A DNA stretch of 64,000 nucleotides from Micropterus salmoides (taxonomy: Eukaryota; Chordata; Actinopteri; Centrarchiformes; Centrarchidae), in assembly GCF_014851395.1 (NCBI RefSeq), contig NW_024041039.1:7555177-7619176 (forward strand). The letters run 5' to 3'. Each line of letters begins with the position of its first letter. Within the stretch, counting starts at the first letter, position 1. Positions 10,801 through 22,470 of the stretch are shown here, piece after piece. Below the pieces are notes generated by a model. The model was given only the letters and a program-made list of their open reading frames with translations, did no database searches and was not told the DNA's origin. A program made the translations under genes and the position numbers.

Positions 10801-13032
10801 GTACCAGATTTCAGTTTAGTATAGTATTATAGAATTAATTTCAAAGTATATGTACTTGTTTATGAAGCCAAACGTATCTTAGCACATTGAATTATTAATG
10901 TAGGTCTATTGATTTTTGTTAGGATTCTAAGAGTGTAATTGCCTACTGGATGCTTTGTCATTAACTTTTGCACCGACATTCACAAACCTCACAGGATGAA
11001 TCTAAAGGACTTTGGGACATGTCCCCACCCCATTTTGAAATGTCAGATTTTGTCCCCATCCCTTTTTAAAAGCATATTTTCTTAAAAAAAAAACATTCTG
11101 ACGTGTAGCTTACCTTTAAATAACAAATGAAAATGCCTTTCGAAAGGTTTATTTGTTCATTAAGAAAACATGCAATGCAATTAAAATATAGACAAAACAA
11201 ATGTGCATTGTCCAAAAAAAGTAACTAAGTAAAAAATAAATAAATAAAAGCTACTGATTATAAAATGACCCAAAAACATGCATGCACCAATCAGTAGCCT
11301 AACTTTAACAACTTCTTGACAGTTTCTTTTTGGCCAAATTTTCCGTTCTCTCCCTGTGAACATGACAAAAGAGGAGGGAAGACTAAATCATGCCTACATA
11401 TGGGTTGCCTCAGCAGGGATGATATTACGTTGAATACATCAAAAGTTGATCTATAGGAGAAACAGATCTGTAAGCAACAAAGAATGCCTGAGAGCTGCAT
11501 GGCATTATATTCTATCATATATATTTTGAAATTTCAAATGTTACCAGAATTTTGTGTTTCCATTTACATAAATAAAAACATTTCCACCGTAAATTGGTGC
11601 AGAAACTTTCACCAGAATGCAGTGAATGATGTTGCAACTCTGCAAGAGAAGTGTTGTTCAAATTAGGGTTATTAATTATTTATATGATTTTTCATCCTAG
11701 ACTCATGAAAATGTGCAGGTCCTGTCATGTGGGGAGACTATAAGTAGAGCATCTCTGTGTAAAGAAATGCAGATTTGAGTGTTACATTTTGTACTACAAT
11801 GATGGTTTTTCAGAAGCTAAATCAGTGGAAGCTGAAACCTACTCATATTCTTGCCTTGCACAGTCTATAACATATCAATTATCTCTGATTACTGCACGCC
11901 GCGAGGGCAGCACTCCTGCTTGTGCTATTATATCATCCCTCTAAATATTACAAGAGCGTTTTCCCCCTCTGCAATCACACTATGTAACTATTCATTCATT
12001 AGATCTGAAGCTCCAGAGTTGCTCTATAGCCTCCCTATCCCTCCATATCTCACACTACTTCATGATGCCTCACATCTTCCTAACCCCATACTGTGATAGT
12101 GGCTCCTGTCTCTTAGCAACCAGCCCTCTTAGAGGAGGTGACAGCATTTGAGTGGGCACCCTCACCTCTCTACACACAGCCCCACCACCATACCACCTCC
12201 CCCACCCTCCCCCTCCCTCCCCTTCATCATCCGGATGCTCTTCAAGTCAAGTAAACACACCTCACTCTGTGGTGCAGCCTGCTTCATGCACTTATGCATT
12301 AATGTCACTGTATTAGACTGATAATGAGCCTGGATTGTCTTTTTTTGTTTCAGTTTATTCATTCATATTTTAATCAATGAATCACAATGTGAATACCTCT
12401 AGTAAAACAGAACACAATATGGTTCATTCATATTTATTTGTGACCACTATACTGAACTTGTATCAGATTATTCAGATCAGGTGTCGTCTAACATAATCAA
12501 TCCACATTAAATACAGTTTCTTTGTCAGTGTCATTATAAACATTCAGTGTTTCCACTATCAGCTACATTCATTAGGGCATAGCGGGCCGCTAACTTTTTA
12601 GTATCACAGCAATCCCCGGAATAAAGTTACCTTACATAAAAGTTATTCAAATGAGGAGCATGCAGCCAGGTGAATTTGGGGAAAAGAAAGAACTGGTATC
12701 AGATCTGTTTGAGCAGAAATTACAAATTGAGGTTTTAGAATAAATACATTTGGAGCGAAAACGTTGCATCAGTGCATCCCTAATCAGTGTTGGTGTTTCT
12801 CTATTTACCCATATAAAACATTATATAAATTGCAAGGGAATGTGGAGGAGAACTGCCTGAAAAATAACCTCCAGGGGCTTGAAGAGAGACTAGACTCTAG
12901 TAGCGTGCACAATCTGTGTGTATCAATAATTCTAGACATAGTATAAAACTGAGCCATAGTTTTGCATGGAACTTGACAACAGTGCATCCAATAAATCTTT
13001 TACACAAATATAATAAATCAGTCACAGTCATA

Positions 13033-13034
<2 letters not shown>
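10801..13034. other. Intergenic; complex block at 11830-12260
   Basis: No exon is supported. 11830-12260 is complex, GC-balanced and non-repetitive. It contains a C-rich tract (12180-12226) that is G-rich on the minus strand and, at about 12113, 'cttagcaacc', which resembles an RFX half-site. It is a candidate regulatory block upstream of gpr151, but this rests only on composition. Confidence 0.35.

Positions 13035-13077
<43 letters not shown>
13035..13077. repeat. (CA)n microsatellite
   Basis: A pure AC dinucleotide run of about 21 units. It creates spurious Thr-His open frames on both strands. Confidence 0.97.
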
Positions 13078-13078
<1 letters not shown>

Positions 13079-13390
13079 CAAGATCACTCATTCATAATAC
13101 ATGCAAGCATACACAAACTATGATTAACAGAGCATACACTTGTGTGGTGTTTGTTAGAGTTTTCATAAGACAAAAAATGATTAAAAAAAGATTAATCTGC
13201 CTTTAGACTTAGACAAAAATAGCAGTTTGACCCAACTTATATGATAATAAATGTTAGTTGGCTAAAAGAAATGATTTCAGGACTCTCTTGAAAAGAACCT
13301 TACCCCTTCTTTCCATGACACCCCTTCATTACCATTCTTCCCAGTGTCAGTTCAGTTTAACATACAGATGGTCCAAAATATGGAATTCTG

Positions 13391-13785
13391 TAGTCATAGC
13401 TTTTGGTTTTAGTTTAGTTATTTCCTGTTTTTTTTTCCTGAGTCTTTCCTCATGTGTCTTGGGTTACATTAAGTCCTGCCTTTGTTTGTTTTCCCGCCAG
13501 TTTTGATGGTCTGCCACCTGATTAGTTTCACTTATCCTGCCCTCACTTTGTCTTCGTCTCAAGTGGTCCTAGAGTGTTTTCCAGTGTTTTAGACTTTGTT
13601 TTTGAACTTTGCGTCTTATTTGTTGGATTTCTGGCCTGCCCCCTTTGTATTTGTTTGCTTTTTGGACTGTTTATCTGGTTTTGACTTGTTCCTGCTTGTC
13701 TACTCTGTAAGCCTTTTTGTATATTGAATTTGTTCATTAAATAATTTCAACTGTACCTGCTCTGCCTCCGGTGTTTGCATTAGGC
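13391..13785 (+). repeat. Probable dispersed retroelement 3' part, unclassified
   Basis: A T-rich, CCTG/GTTT-rich stretch ends at about 13735-13780 with 'ttcattaaataatttcaact' followed by 'ctgctctgcctccggtgttt'. Such T/C-rich stretches ending in a weak ATTAAA-like signal are recurrent in teleost genomes. I recognise the style but not a named family. An apparent minus-strand open frame here (13543-13737) is Lys/Thr/Ser-rich and probably not coding. Confidence 0.35.
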
Positions 13786-13787
13786 CT

Positions 13788-14578
13788 TTACACCAGAGAT
13801 GCTCACAAGTCTTTGAGCTAGAATCCAAGTCAAGTCTCTTGTGGTTTTAATGAATGGTGTTTCACCTGCAGCATTCAATCCAGGCTTGCTTCTGTAACTA
13901 TAACCTGTTTTTCACTTGAAGGGCACAACCATGTAATGTGAAATGCAATTAATGACAGCTTAAACTACTGTAAGTCAACACATCCCCCAGACTCTCAAAC
14001 CAGTGTAATGTTATAACTAAATAAAACTGTAGAGCCTGTTCTGATCTCAGGGCGTCATAACTGTAACGTTGCATGATCAACAATAACCCTTTAACCTGTT
14101 AGCAGCGGGACGTAAATAATTATGGTAATCTACCACCACAAGTTTGGCAACTAAACAAACGCTCATTCATCTTTTCATAATGAATGGAGTTAACCTCTCG
14201 TAGGTCGTAACTAAAGCAAGAAGCAAGCGTTAGATGACCAAATCTGAGCTACCCATGTTTACTGACCCATTTTGCATTCATCGCTTCTTTGTTTGGGCCT
14301 TGTTGTATGAAGTTTTAAAGCCAAAGTTTATGATGAATGGCACAGCAGCTGCCGGTGTTTGTTGTCTCTCTACGTTACATAGGCAGGTTATACGGAGGGA
14401 GGGGAAGCTCATCAGAAGTTTCCTAAAAATAAACATTGTTCACGAGTCCCGCACCTCAAGTCCGAGTCAAGTGTGAAGTCTTTTGAGGACGAGTCTCAAG
14501 TCGAGTCTGAAGTCACTGTGTGTGCGACTTAAGTCGGACTCGAGTCCGCGTCTCAAACTCAAGTCACCAATCTCGCTT
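13788..14578. mobile_element. Element bracketed by inverted AAGTC/GACTT-rich ends
   Basis: The left end (13790-13845) is rich in 'caagtc' ('gaatccaagtcaagtctctt') and the right end (14440-14575) carries clustered 'gagtc', 'caagtc' and 'gacttaagtcggactcgagt'. Such AAGTC-rich palindromic ends bound non-autonomous DNA elements frequent in teleosts. No transposase is visible. Exact ends and target duplication were not resolved. Confidence 0.45.
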
Positions 14579-15585
14579 TACACCATTTGAATTTGTCTTC
14601 ATAGCATGTAAAATGAACTATAAAAACAAACCAATCTGGATGATTAACTTAATAAACACTTAGGACACCTAACTGAAGGAATATAGATGAATGTCTCTGA
14701 TGTAGGCCTACCCAACTTATTATTCTTACTGCTTTTTTCTGAAGATGGCATATGGGCTCAAGTTTGGTCTGAGTAGCCTACTAGCCCAAGCTATATTAGC
14801 CTACAATAATTATTATATGGATGGAAACCATTTAGAAATATTACACAGTGGCTACCTTAATGCTGATCAAGTGACTGGTTTTGCCTGGTGTACCAATACT
14901 CTTGTCCATTTTCATAGTTATGGCCCTGATTAAATTCAGCAAGCAGAACTGTAAGGAATCATATAGGTATGGGGATGTTATGAATTCTCATTGGTTTTTC
15001 AATTTCTAAAAAACAATCAAGTTAGTATGCAGTAAATTTTTACATAATTGTTGAATGGATTTTGGACTGGATTCTCTGCAGCTGTTATCCAGAAGGTTAA
15101 ATTAGTCAGACTGATCAATACTGGATTTTTGAGGCAGATACTGATATTGATATTTGAGAGTAATAAAAATTTGACAACAATACAGCCCCTGATATTAATG
15201 CTTTCGTTCATTCAACATTAAGAGGTAAAGTAATTTTTTAAAGTAACTCTGTCCAAAACATGTATAGAGAGATGGATCTGGAAAATAAACTTGTCAGTGC
15301 TCTCTGCCGCGTAATGCTGTTCTCCTCTCCTCTCACATATCTTACGCTACTAATCAGCCAACATACCAACACTGACATAGCTGCAGGAAGCCAATAACAG
15401 CTGATGTACTGGCCAGGCTTATATATTGATCAAGTGCTAATCCCCAACCTACAAGGTATTCTTAGCTGCTTATAGCTGATCTATAAAACAGCTGTAACTG
15501 ACTTACTACCAATGATTACTTACATAAAGGGTGCCTAATGGAAAGTGACAACACCAACAGTGATACAATTCTTAAGAGACATGCC
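14579..15585. other. Intergenic, nothing recognised
   Basis: AT-rich sequence without supported exon, RNA gene or clear repeat family. Confidence 0.5.
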
Positions 15586-15762
15586 TTTGGTGTGAGAAAC
15601 CCAGGTACAATTCCCACTGTGACACATCCACCAATGTGTCCCTGAGAAAGACACTTAACCTCTCGTTGCTCCAGAGGTGTGCAACCTCTGACTTATATAG
15701 CAATTGTAAGCTGCTTTGGTTAAAAAAGTGAGCTAAATGAAGAAATTTAAATGTAATAGCTA
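15586..15762 (+). mobile_element. tRNA-derived SINE, 3' part
   Basis: A degenerate B box ('aggtacaattccc', about 15603) is followed by 'tgtccctgagaaagacactt' and 'aacctctcgttgctccagag', then 'gtgagctaaatgaagaaatt'. This matches the body and tail of a widespread percomorph SINE ('ccctgagcaagacacttaac' type). The A-box half is weak or missing. Confidence 0.6.
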
Positions 15763-16380
15763 GCATTAGCTACCATAATACAAGTGGTAGACCTAGTTTG
15801 GCTGTGTTTTATTAAATATTAGTTCAACATTTCATTTTTTAGAGAAAAAATGCACCTTTAAATGTTTTATACATGGACAGAATAAGTACCTTAGTACCAA
15901 GATGTCCTGGAGAGGCCCCCAGTGGGTCCCCAGTAAAAAGAGGAATCATTTATTTTTGTTATAATTCCATCTAGAAGTAACACAATGACAGAACATATGA
16001 CTATTTTGGTCATGGGTTTTATACACTTAGTGTAAGATAAACCTAGAAAGAAAATATCTTAATGGGGGTCTGTGGTCTAATATGTGTCAATTTAGGGGTC
16101 CTTGATGTGATAAAGTTTGAGAAAACTGCTTTAAAGGGTCACAAAAATACTGAGTTTAAACCTAAATGTTGTCACCTAAGTTTGTCCTGAAATTAATTAA
16201 TGTTAGGTTATTTACATATTAACACACTATTTATGCACAAAATGTTACATTTACATTAGCCTACAGCTTTTGCATCATGATGTAATTATTATTTAAACAT
16301 TTCATGTGTTTTAGTGCCGTGAACCCCTTTGGGGTTTGAAATATAAATCACATCCCGCTGCGCTCACATTTGGTCTGGCT
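15763..16380. other. Intergenic upstream of gpr151
   Basis: AT-rich sequence; no exon, RNA gene or clear repeat recognised. Confidence 0.4.
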
Positions 16381-16665
16381 GCAGCCTGGAGCCACACTGA
16401 TCAAATGACGTGAGTGGTTGACGATGCTAAATGACAGCACTTGAAATAGCCTACCTGCCATCCTACTCACCCACTTGCTGATGCGATCACGACCACGTTC
16501 ACAGCGTTTCAGCACCGCGGCGCGCAGGACAGCTCCTCCGCCTTTTTGTCCTCCAGGACGATAATCTGCGGAGAAAAGTGGAACTCAACGCAAAAAACAA
16601 CGTTTCTCATTTCTTTTGTTGGCTGCATTTTTTTCACTTTAAGGATCTCGAACTTTAAAGAAGAG
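16381..16665 (+). promoter_or_regulatory. gpr151: Putative promoter / 5' UTR of gpr151
   Basis: The DNA becomes GC-richer than its surroundings just before the gene. It includes a CRE-like site 'tgacgtga' (16406-16413) and a CpG-rich patch at about 16490-16530. No clear TATA box at a convincing distance was found and the start site of transcription is not determined. A CRE would fit activity-dependent neuronal expression, which is inference only. Confidence 0.35.
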
Positions 16666-17799
16666 ATGGATATTGATCGTCCTGCAAATGTGTCATTTTT
16701 TGATTTCGTTGGAGGAGTTCAACTTCTCCAGGGGGAGGACACCAGGACAGCCATGCCTGTCATCCTCATCGGGATCTGCGTGTCCGGAGCGGTTGGGAAT
16801 TTGCTCGTTTTGCTAATTTTCATCCGTGACTTTAGAAACGGAAAGGGCTCAGAGGTGAAAGCGCTCCTCGCCTCTCTTGCCTCCACGGACTTGGTGATCC
16901 TGCTGTTGTGCGCCCCCGTGCGCGCCGTCACCTACTACAAGCAGACCTGGACCTTGGGGAGCTTTGTCTGCAGCACTACGGACTGGTTCCAGCACTCTTG
17001 TGTGGTTGCAAAAACTTTAATCCTTGCAGTCACCACCAGAGCCAAACACACTATTGTTCCCAGAACCGCCACGGGTCCACTTTACAACCCAACGTGGATT
17101 CACGGAGCCCTGGCGTTCATTTGGATTTTGTCAATGATGTTTCCGATTCCCCAGATGCTTTTTGCCTCTACGGTGCAGCATGGCCGCGACACTATTTGCG
17201 TCTCTGAAATGCCAGTGTGCGCGTCTGACTTCATGAGTTTCTTCTACAAGATTTATCCAACTGCGACCTATGTGGTGCCGGTCATCTTTACAATTGCCTA
17301 CTACACAAAAACGCTGCACACTGCGGTGAATCACGCACCAAGCCCGCAGCATCAGAGCAAGGTTATCCTGGTTTTACTGTGTCTGAGTGGCGCCCTCGGG
17401 CTCATGCTGCTGCCAGAGTGGGGGACATTCACCTGGATAAGGCTCGGGTATAACAAACCTCCCGTCGGTTTGATCATCTTTGCGCAAGTCCTCCTTTACG
17501 CATGCAGCTCCCTGTCTCCGGTGATCTTAATGACCATGTACGACGACGTGCGCCAAGGACTGATCACCATCTGGTTCATCGGGACCTGCAGAGGCCCAAA
17601 GCACCTCCCCAGGATCAAGTGTCCAAAAACGGAGGGGAACGGAGCAGAACTCGGAGCCAACGCCGTCGCCAACGCGGTGTCACAGGAGAAGGAGAAGACC
17701 TTCCCAGATGTGGAGCACTTTTGGACAGGGCGCAGAAACACACACGTCGAGGAGGAGCAGGATCCGGTTCCGTGGGAGAGAGAGGAGAAAATGTTGTAG
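16666..17799 (+). CDS. gpr151: G-protein-coupled receptor 151 (orphan, galanin-receptor-like)
   Basis: Single-exon gene of 377 aa for a rhodopsin-family orphan receptor, known in mammals and zebrafish as a habenula marker. Seven hydrophobic segments lie at about 30-53, 66-88, 100-124, 145-168, 195-216, 231-252 and 267-291. A glycosylation site N8-V-S precedes TM1, and Cys102 with Cys178 or Cys185 can form the usual disulfide. Identity rests on segments shared with mammalian GPR151: 'CAPVRA', 'FVC..(D)WF.H.C..AK', 'LLPEW' and the C-tail blocks 'PDVEHFW' (347-353) and 'DPVPWERE' (366-373). The DRY motif is absent ('RAK', 125-127) and NPxxY is 'SPVIL' (284-288). The start is the first ATG, with G at -3 and +4. 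The tail is shorter than in human (419 aa in total). Confidence 0.9.
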   Translation: MDIDRPANVSFFDFVGGVQLLQGEDTRTAMPVILIGICVSGAVGNLLVLLIFIRDFRNGKGSEVKALLASLASTDLVILLLCAPVRAVTYYKQTWTLGSFVCSTTDWFQHSCVVAKTLILAVTTRAKHTIVPRTATGPLYNPTWIHGALAFIWILSMMFPIPQMLFASTVQHGRDTICVSEMPVCASDFMSFFYKIYPTATYVVPVIFTIAYYTKTLHTAVNHAPSPQHQSKVILVLLCLSGALGLMLLPEWGTFTWIRLGYNKPPVGLIIFAQVLLYACSSLSPVILMTMYDDVRQGLITIWFIGTCRGPKHLPRIKCPKTEGNGAELGANAVANAVSQEKEKTFPDVEHFWTGRRNTHVEEEQDPVPWEREEKML

Positions 17800-18150
17800 T
17801 GAATCAGATGTGTCTTTTTTAGCAGAAGATTTCAACTTGTTCTCAACTGGTTTCTAGTGTGTTGACCCACAGTGCAGACCCTCGTTGAACGGCTGTAGCG
17901 GCCTGTTTGATGTCGTGAGCTTGATTAGATGTAAACTAAACTTGTACACTATCATGTTTTGATGTTACACATGTTTCTACTATCTATTTTGAATATTCTT
18001 GTCTGCAGTATTGCTGCACTGTCAAGTAGAGCACCTTTAATAGCGGAGGTTTGTACAAATATGAAGCCAATATTTAAAATATCCAGGAAACTCGAGCATC
18101 AGAGGAGTTGTTGTGATCGTGTAAGTGTGATGCATAACATGGATATTAAA
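17800..18150 (+). other. gpr151: Putative gpr151 3' UTR with ATTAAA signal
   Basis: Non-coding sequence follows the stop codon. ATTAAA at 18145-18150 is the first plausible polyadenylation hexamer noticed. The true cleavage site cannot be placed without transcripts. Confidence 0.3.
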
Positions 18151-21108
18151 ACATTCTCAAATATGGACTGCTCTGTTTTTTTCCCCAACGGCTATAAACA
18201 CACCCAGTCTACCTTAATCACGGATGAAATATAATTCTACCATCAAATCTCTCCATTTAATTCAGAAGGTTATGAGATGAAATGCACTGTGCAGTCAGAG
18301 ATCATTTCTCCATATTAAATTCACAACTAATCCATCTGCACGTTTCAGGTCAAGTTAATCATGGTATTTCAGTGCAAGCAGCAGTTTGGCAGTTTTAGGG
18401 AGTAGTAGTGTAAAAGCAGGTCAGTATCCATGTCTTCATCATGTCAGCATGAATGACTGCAGAGTCTCAGTCACACCAACAGAGACTTCAGGACGTTTTG
18501 ATTTAACTGTTTACACAAATGTGTGAATGTCTGGTAACACTTTATTATATTAACCTGTAATAATACATAATTTATTTGCTGATTATATATTGTTTTGTTG
18601 ATCTGAATCTTCAATCGAAAGTTAGAAAATAGTCAAGTCGTGAGATGTTGTTGAGTAAATATAAAGCAGCAGAAAATGTAAAAACTCAAGTACAACTCAA
18701 AACAGTACAAAAAAGTACAGCACTAAATTAAGTTACTTTCCACAATGTTGAATAAGTAGTAGATAAACATTTAAAGGGTTTATAGCACAATAGCGTTTTA
18801 AATGTAGTTGCAAGCATATATACATAAATAACCACTTACATCTGCTTAAAAATACATATGGCTTATAAATGCTAAATAGTGAAGTGAAGTACTGACTGTA
18901 TGGGTTGGAACTACATGATATGGGTTCTAATAAAACATTTTATGTTTGCATACTGCTTACAGATGACAAATGGGCAGGGTTAAAGTGAATATTTGAAGTT
19001 TTGTCACATCTTATATATTCAAGTATTTAGTTACTTACAACATAATAAAGGCAGATAAAGTATATAAAAGTACAAAAAAAAGGTGATATAAATGTCTCTG
19101 AGTCATTACCAAAGCCATTATTAGACAACGTGAGCTTGAGTTAATTTTGATTTCCGGTGTAGTTACAGGAAATTGTTTTGGTGTGATGAATAGTTGATGT
19201 CCAGATCCCCACCACGACCACCACCACACATGACCTGCGTTAACAGTTGAACCTTTCAGTGGTCGTGAAAAGAATCCTGCTTTTAGTCATCTGTGTGTTT
19301 ACCAGTAAAGCAGCGACCGCCTGTGGCTCTAACGCCCCAGCAGATTTGACATTTTAGTCTGCCTGAGTGAAAAGAAAGGTTACAGGTTGAAGAGAAAAAA
19401 AACAAGCCTCTAAAGCTCTTCAGCATGATTGTGCTCCTGCACATAATATATTCATTGACAATAGACCATGTCTCCCAGTGTCTGCCCTTGGGTCACTTGG
19501 TTTTTCATTTTATGATTCACTGTATTTCTGGAGTTCTCCATCATAGTAGGATATTACACTGAATAACAGGCATAATTTTTAACAGACAAGACTGCAGAAT
19601 TAATTTACCCACATTTAAGTCCTATATTATTCTCCTTCGTTAATTAAAGATAGAGACGCTGTCTTGCTGATGACAGTGTACTCATAACATTTCACAAAAT
19701 AAATTACAATGTCCATCCATCCATCCATCCATCGTCAACCACTTATCCTGCGTACAGTGTCGCGGGGGGAAATTACAACGTAAGGAAGGTAAAATGTAAA
19801 AATGCTGACTGACTTAAAAACTGTAAAATAAACTGACACACTAAATGCAACAAAACATTCAGAGCAGGAACCTGTGATTTACAGTTTGATAAGATAAGAT
19901 GAGATAGACGTGAGGTTTTCACAGTTGTCACATTATTCTTAAGGTCATACATATATATATGGTCAGATGTTCACATAAACATGCATGCCCTTACAGTACA
20001 TATGCTGTACTCGCAACACATTAAATATTCACACATTGTCTGAGTGTGTACATGTGTTTGTATACATAATCTAAATGCACACACATCTATGTCTTATTTT
20101 TATTAATGCTGCCATAGAAGAAGGAACTGACTGAACCTGCTGACTGATAACTCATACAACGTGAGATCTAAGGTACAATACAATATAAAGTAGTAAATAT
20201 AAAATGTAATATCAAAAGTCAAATGACTCAGGGGTTGAACCAAGCAACAGATATGTAATAACATAATCTAATCTAATGTAACAGCATATATAAACTTTCA
20301 GTCCGGGCCGTAGCTACAGTTGAGGCCATGTCCTATTGTTCAAATTTTAACAAACTTACTTACTGCATCAGTGTAAAAAAAAACAAAAACTTGTCTGGAT
20401 AAAATGTGCTCAACATTTATAAAATTTTCTTGATTTAAATCAGAAAATACCCTTTTGAATGTTTGTGTTGAGAGATGAAATTGACATAAAGGATGAATTA
20501 ACATTATTGCTGAATACATTTGGAAAACATTATATAAATATTTAGATACAGAACTGAGTGGACTTGCACTCATGCTGACCTTCATATTTCTAGAAGCCTG
20601 ACTGCAGATCTGCTTTCAATGTTTATGACATTTATACAGGTTATAGCCTGCTTTTAACAGAGGCCAGTGTTAAAGAATATCTTATGTTGTCTGGCAGGCG
20701 ATAGCAAAAACTCAGAGGGTAAATGTGGCTTCACCAGCTTTTGATTTAATCCTTGAAAAAAAAAAAGTAAAGGACAAGATCTGACATACTCTTGCTTTTA
20801 TTAACCAGGCCATTTATAACTTTGTAGATAAGCAGTAGGACAGTAAAGATCATTTTAAAGATCACCAGACAGAAGAAACACTTCAGTTTTGAATAGCTAT
20901 CTAATTTACTTGAAATTGAAATTTGAGGAAATTTCAGATCCAAAAAGCTTGTTTGAATTCAAATGACCTACTCTGCTGGGTATATTAGCAAATGGGCGGA
21001 AGAGACAAAAATTGAGATTCTCAAGAGGATATCTGCACCTTTAAGGGGATTCAGATTATTTTCTGTAAATATGCTATACACTGTTTATTTAAATATATAT
21101 TTATTCAT

Positions 21109-21110
<2 letters not shown>
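18151..21110. other. Intergenic, with repeat-family B fragment and L2-like LINE tail
   Basis: No exon is supported. 18630-18770 is a piece of the TACTT/AAGTA-rich repeat family B. The LINE tail at 19711-19769 is listed separately. Most of the remainder is AT-rich and featureless. Confidence 0.45.
19711..19769 (-). mobile_element. LINE (L2-like) 3' tail, (CCAT)n
   Basis: (CCAT)n followed by 'cgtcaaccacttatcctgcg' and 'acagtgtcgcgggg' is the reverse complement of the common fish L2-type LINE 3' end, which finishes in 'gataagcgg...atggatgg'. Only the tail is present. The plus-strand counterpart of this family is at 49580-49945. Confidence 0.7.

Positions 21111-21150
<40 letters not shown>
21111..21150. 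repeat. (GT)n microsatellite
   Basis: A pure GT dinucleotide run of 20 units. Confidence 0.97.
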
Positions 21151-21151
<1 letters not shown>

Positions 21152-21999
21152 TGACTGAAATGTATTTACCATTTCTCCCCTTAACCCCAATAGAGAGCTG
21201 ACCTTTAACCCTGAGGGTGTTAGTGCATGTGTGAGATGCAGACCAGACCCAGATCACAAGCACTTACAGCACAGGCAGACACAACCTTTTTGCACTCAGC
21301 AGAGGATGGAGTCTAGATCAGGACACTTCCTCTCAACCCAGAGGGATCTGTGATCTGTGTCTCCTTACTGATCCCTCATCCCTCACACTGAAAGATACAG
21401 CTGTGGTTGACTGAAAAGAAACTAGCCACTAAACATCCCCCTCTATCTCATGAAAGCCAACTCTAACAGTTTAATTAGATGTTTAATGTTCTCCATATCC
21501 CAGTGTCTCGGAAGGACTTATAAATTATGTTATGTAATGTTTTGTAATGCAGGCACAATGGTTCACTAGGCCATTTAAGCATAATGCTGGCATAAAAGAT
21601 ATTAAATTGCCTTTGGGGGATAAAGTCCATAAGGTCCTATTTCCACTTTACATGTATGGTTTACAGAGGAGCATTCACATAGTTAAATATTCCAATGAAA
21701 GCCATCATCATTCGTGTAGCCGTGAGCTACTTCCTTTGTTTGTTGGGGGTTGGCCGTCTCTGCTAAAGACTGAACTGATGAACTTTAACCAAGCTCTGAA
21801 CTCTGACAGCTCACACTGCGCTCGCACAAAAAGAAAAAGCAGTCAGGTTCGATTAGCAGAAGGCAAAAGAAAAAAACAAGGTGTGATCTGATGGCTCCAC
21901 AAACTGTAAGAAATCACTCATTTGGATCCCACAAGCTTGTGTTTTTGTACACCTTGGATGAACAGGGTTGGGTTGTCAGAGATACAACTTGTTCTCAAT
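21151..21999. other. Intergenic, nothing recognised
   Basis: An open frame of 114 codons at 21547-21891 has no recognisable domain, no splice context and biased, non-coding-like composition. No gene is called. Confidence 0.4.
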
Positions 22000-22470
22000 C
22001 ATCTACTCAACATTCGAAGTACTTGTACTTTTGTTAAGTCTTTTTGACAATGATTATTGTTAAAAATGTTCAGGTTTGGACTGTTCGTTGGACAAAACAA
22101 GCATTGTGAACGTGTCACTTTGGGCTCTGGGTAAACCAAACAATCAATTAATTAAGAAAATAATCAGTAGATTAGTCATTAGCGAAAATGTTCATTAGTT
22201 GTGTCTTAATTGTTCAAAATGCAGTAAGAGCTTTTACATAAATACATTAATAATAATTATCTAATAATCTAACATGTAATAGTAAAACAGTCACAGGGTA
22301 CTTTTTTCTGCATTGAGTACTTTTACTTTAAATAATTTAAGTACATTTTCCTGATTATACTTACATACTTTCACTTAAGTAACATTTCCAATGCAGGACT
22401 TTTACTTGCAGCTTGTACTTGTACTTTATACTTTTATGTATAAAGGATCTGAATACTTCCTCCATCACTG
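22000..22470 (-). repeat. Dispersed repeat family B (TACTTTTACTTAAGTA-rich), copy
   Basis: Blocks such as 'gtacttttactttaaataat', 'cacttaagtaacatttccaa' and the edge 'ctgaatacttcctccatcac' match a very common teleost dispersed repeat whose plus sense begins near 'gtggtggaagaagtattcag'. Its class is not known to me. Confidence 0.6.

Noticed and set aside
12897..13206. Thr-His / Cys-Val repeat proteins on both strands
   Set aside because: These are translations of the (CA)n microsatellite.
16546..16665. A 40-residue N-terminal extension of gpr151
   Set aside because: It would start at TTG (16546), not ATG. The first ATG is 16666, with good context, directly before the usual short extracellular N-terminus.
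17502..17822. 106-codon ORF overlapping gpr151 in another frame
   Set aside because: A shadow of the GC-rich gpr151 coding region; Arg-rich composition is the frame-shifted image of the real C-terminus.
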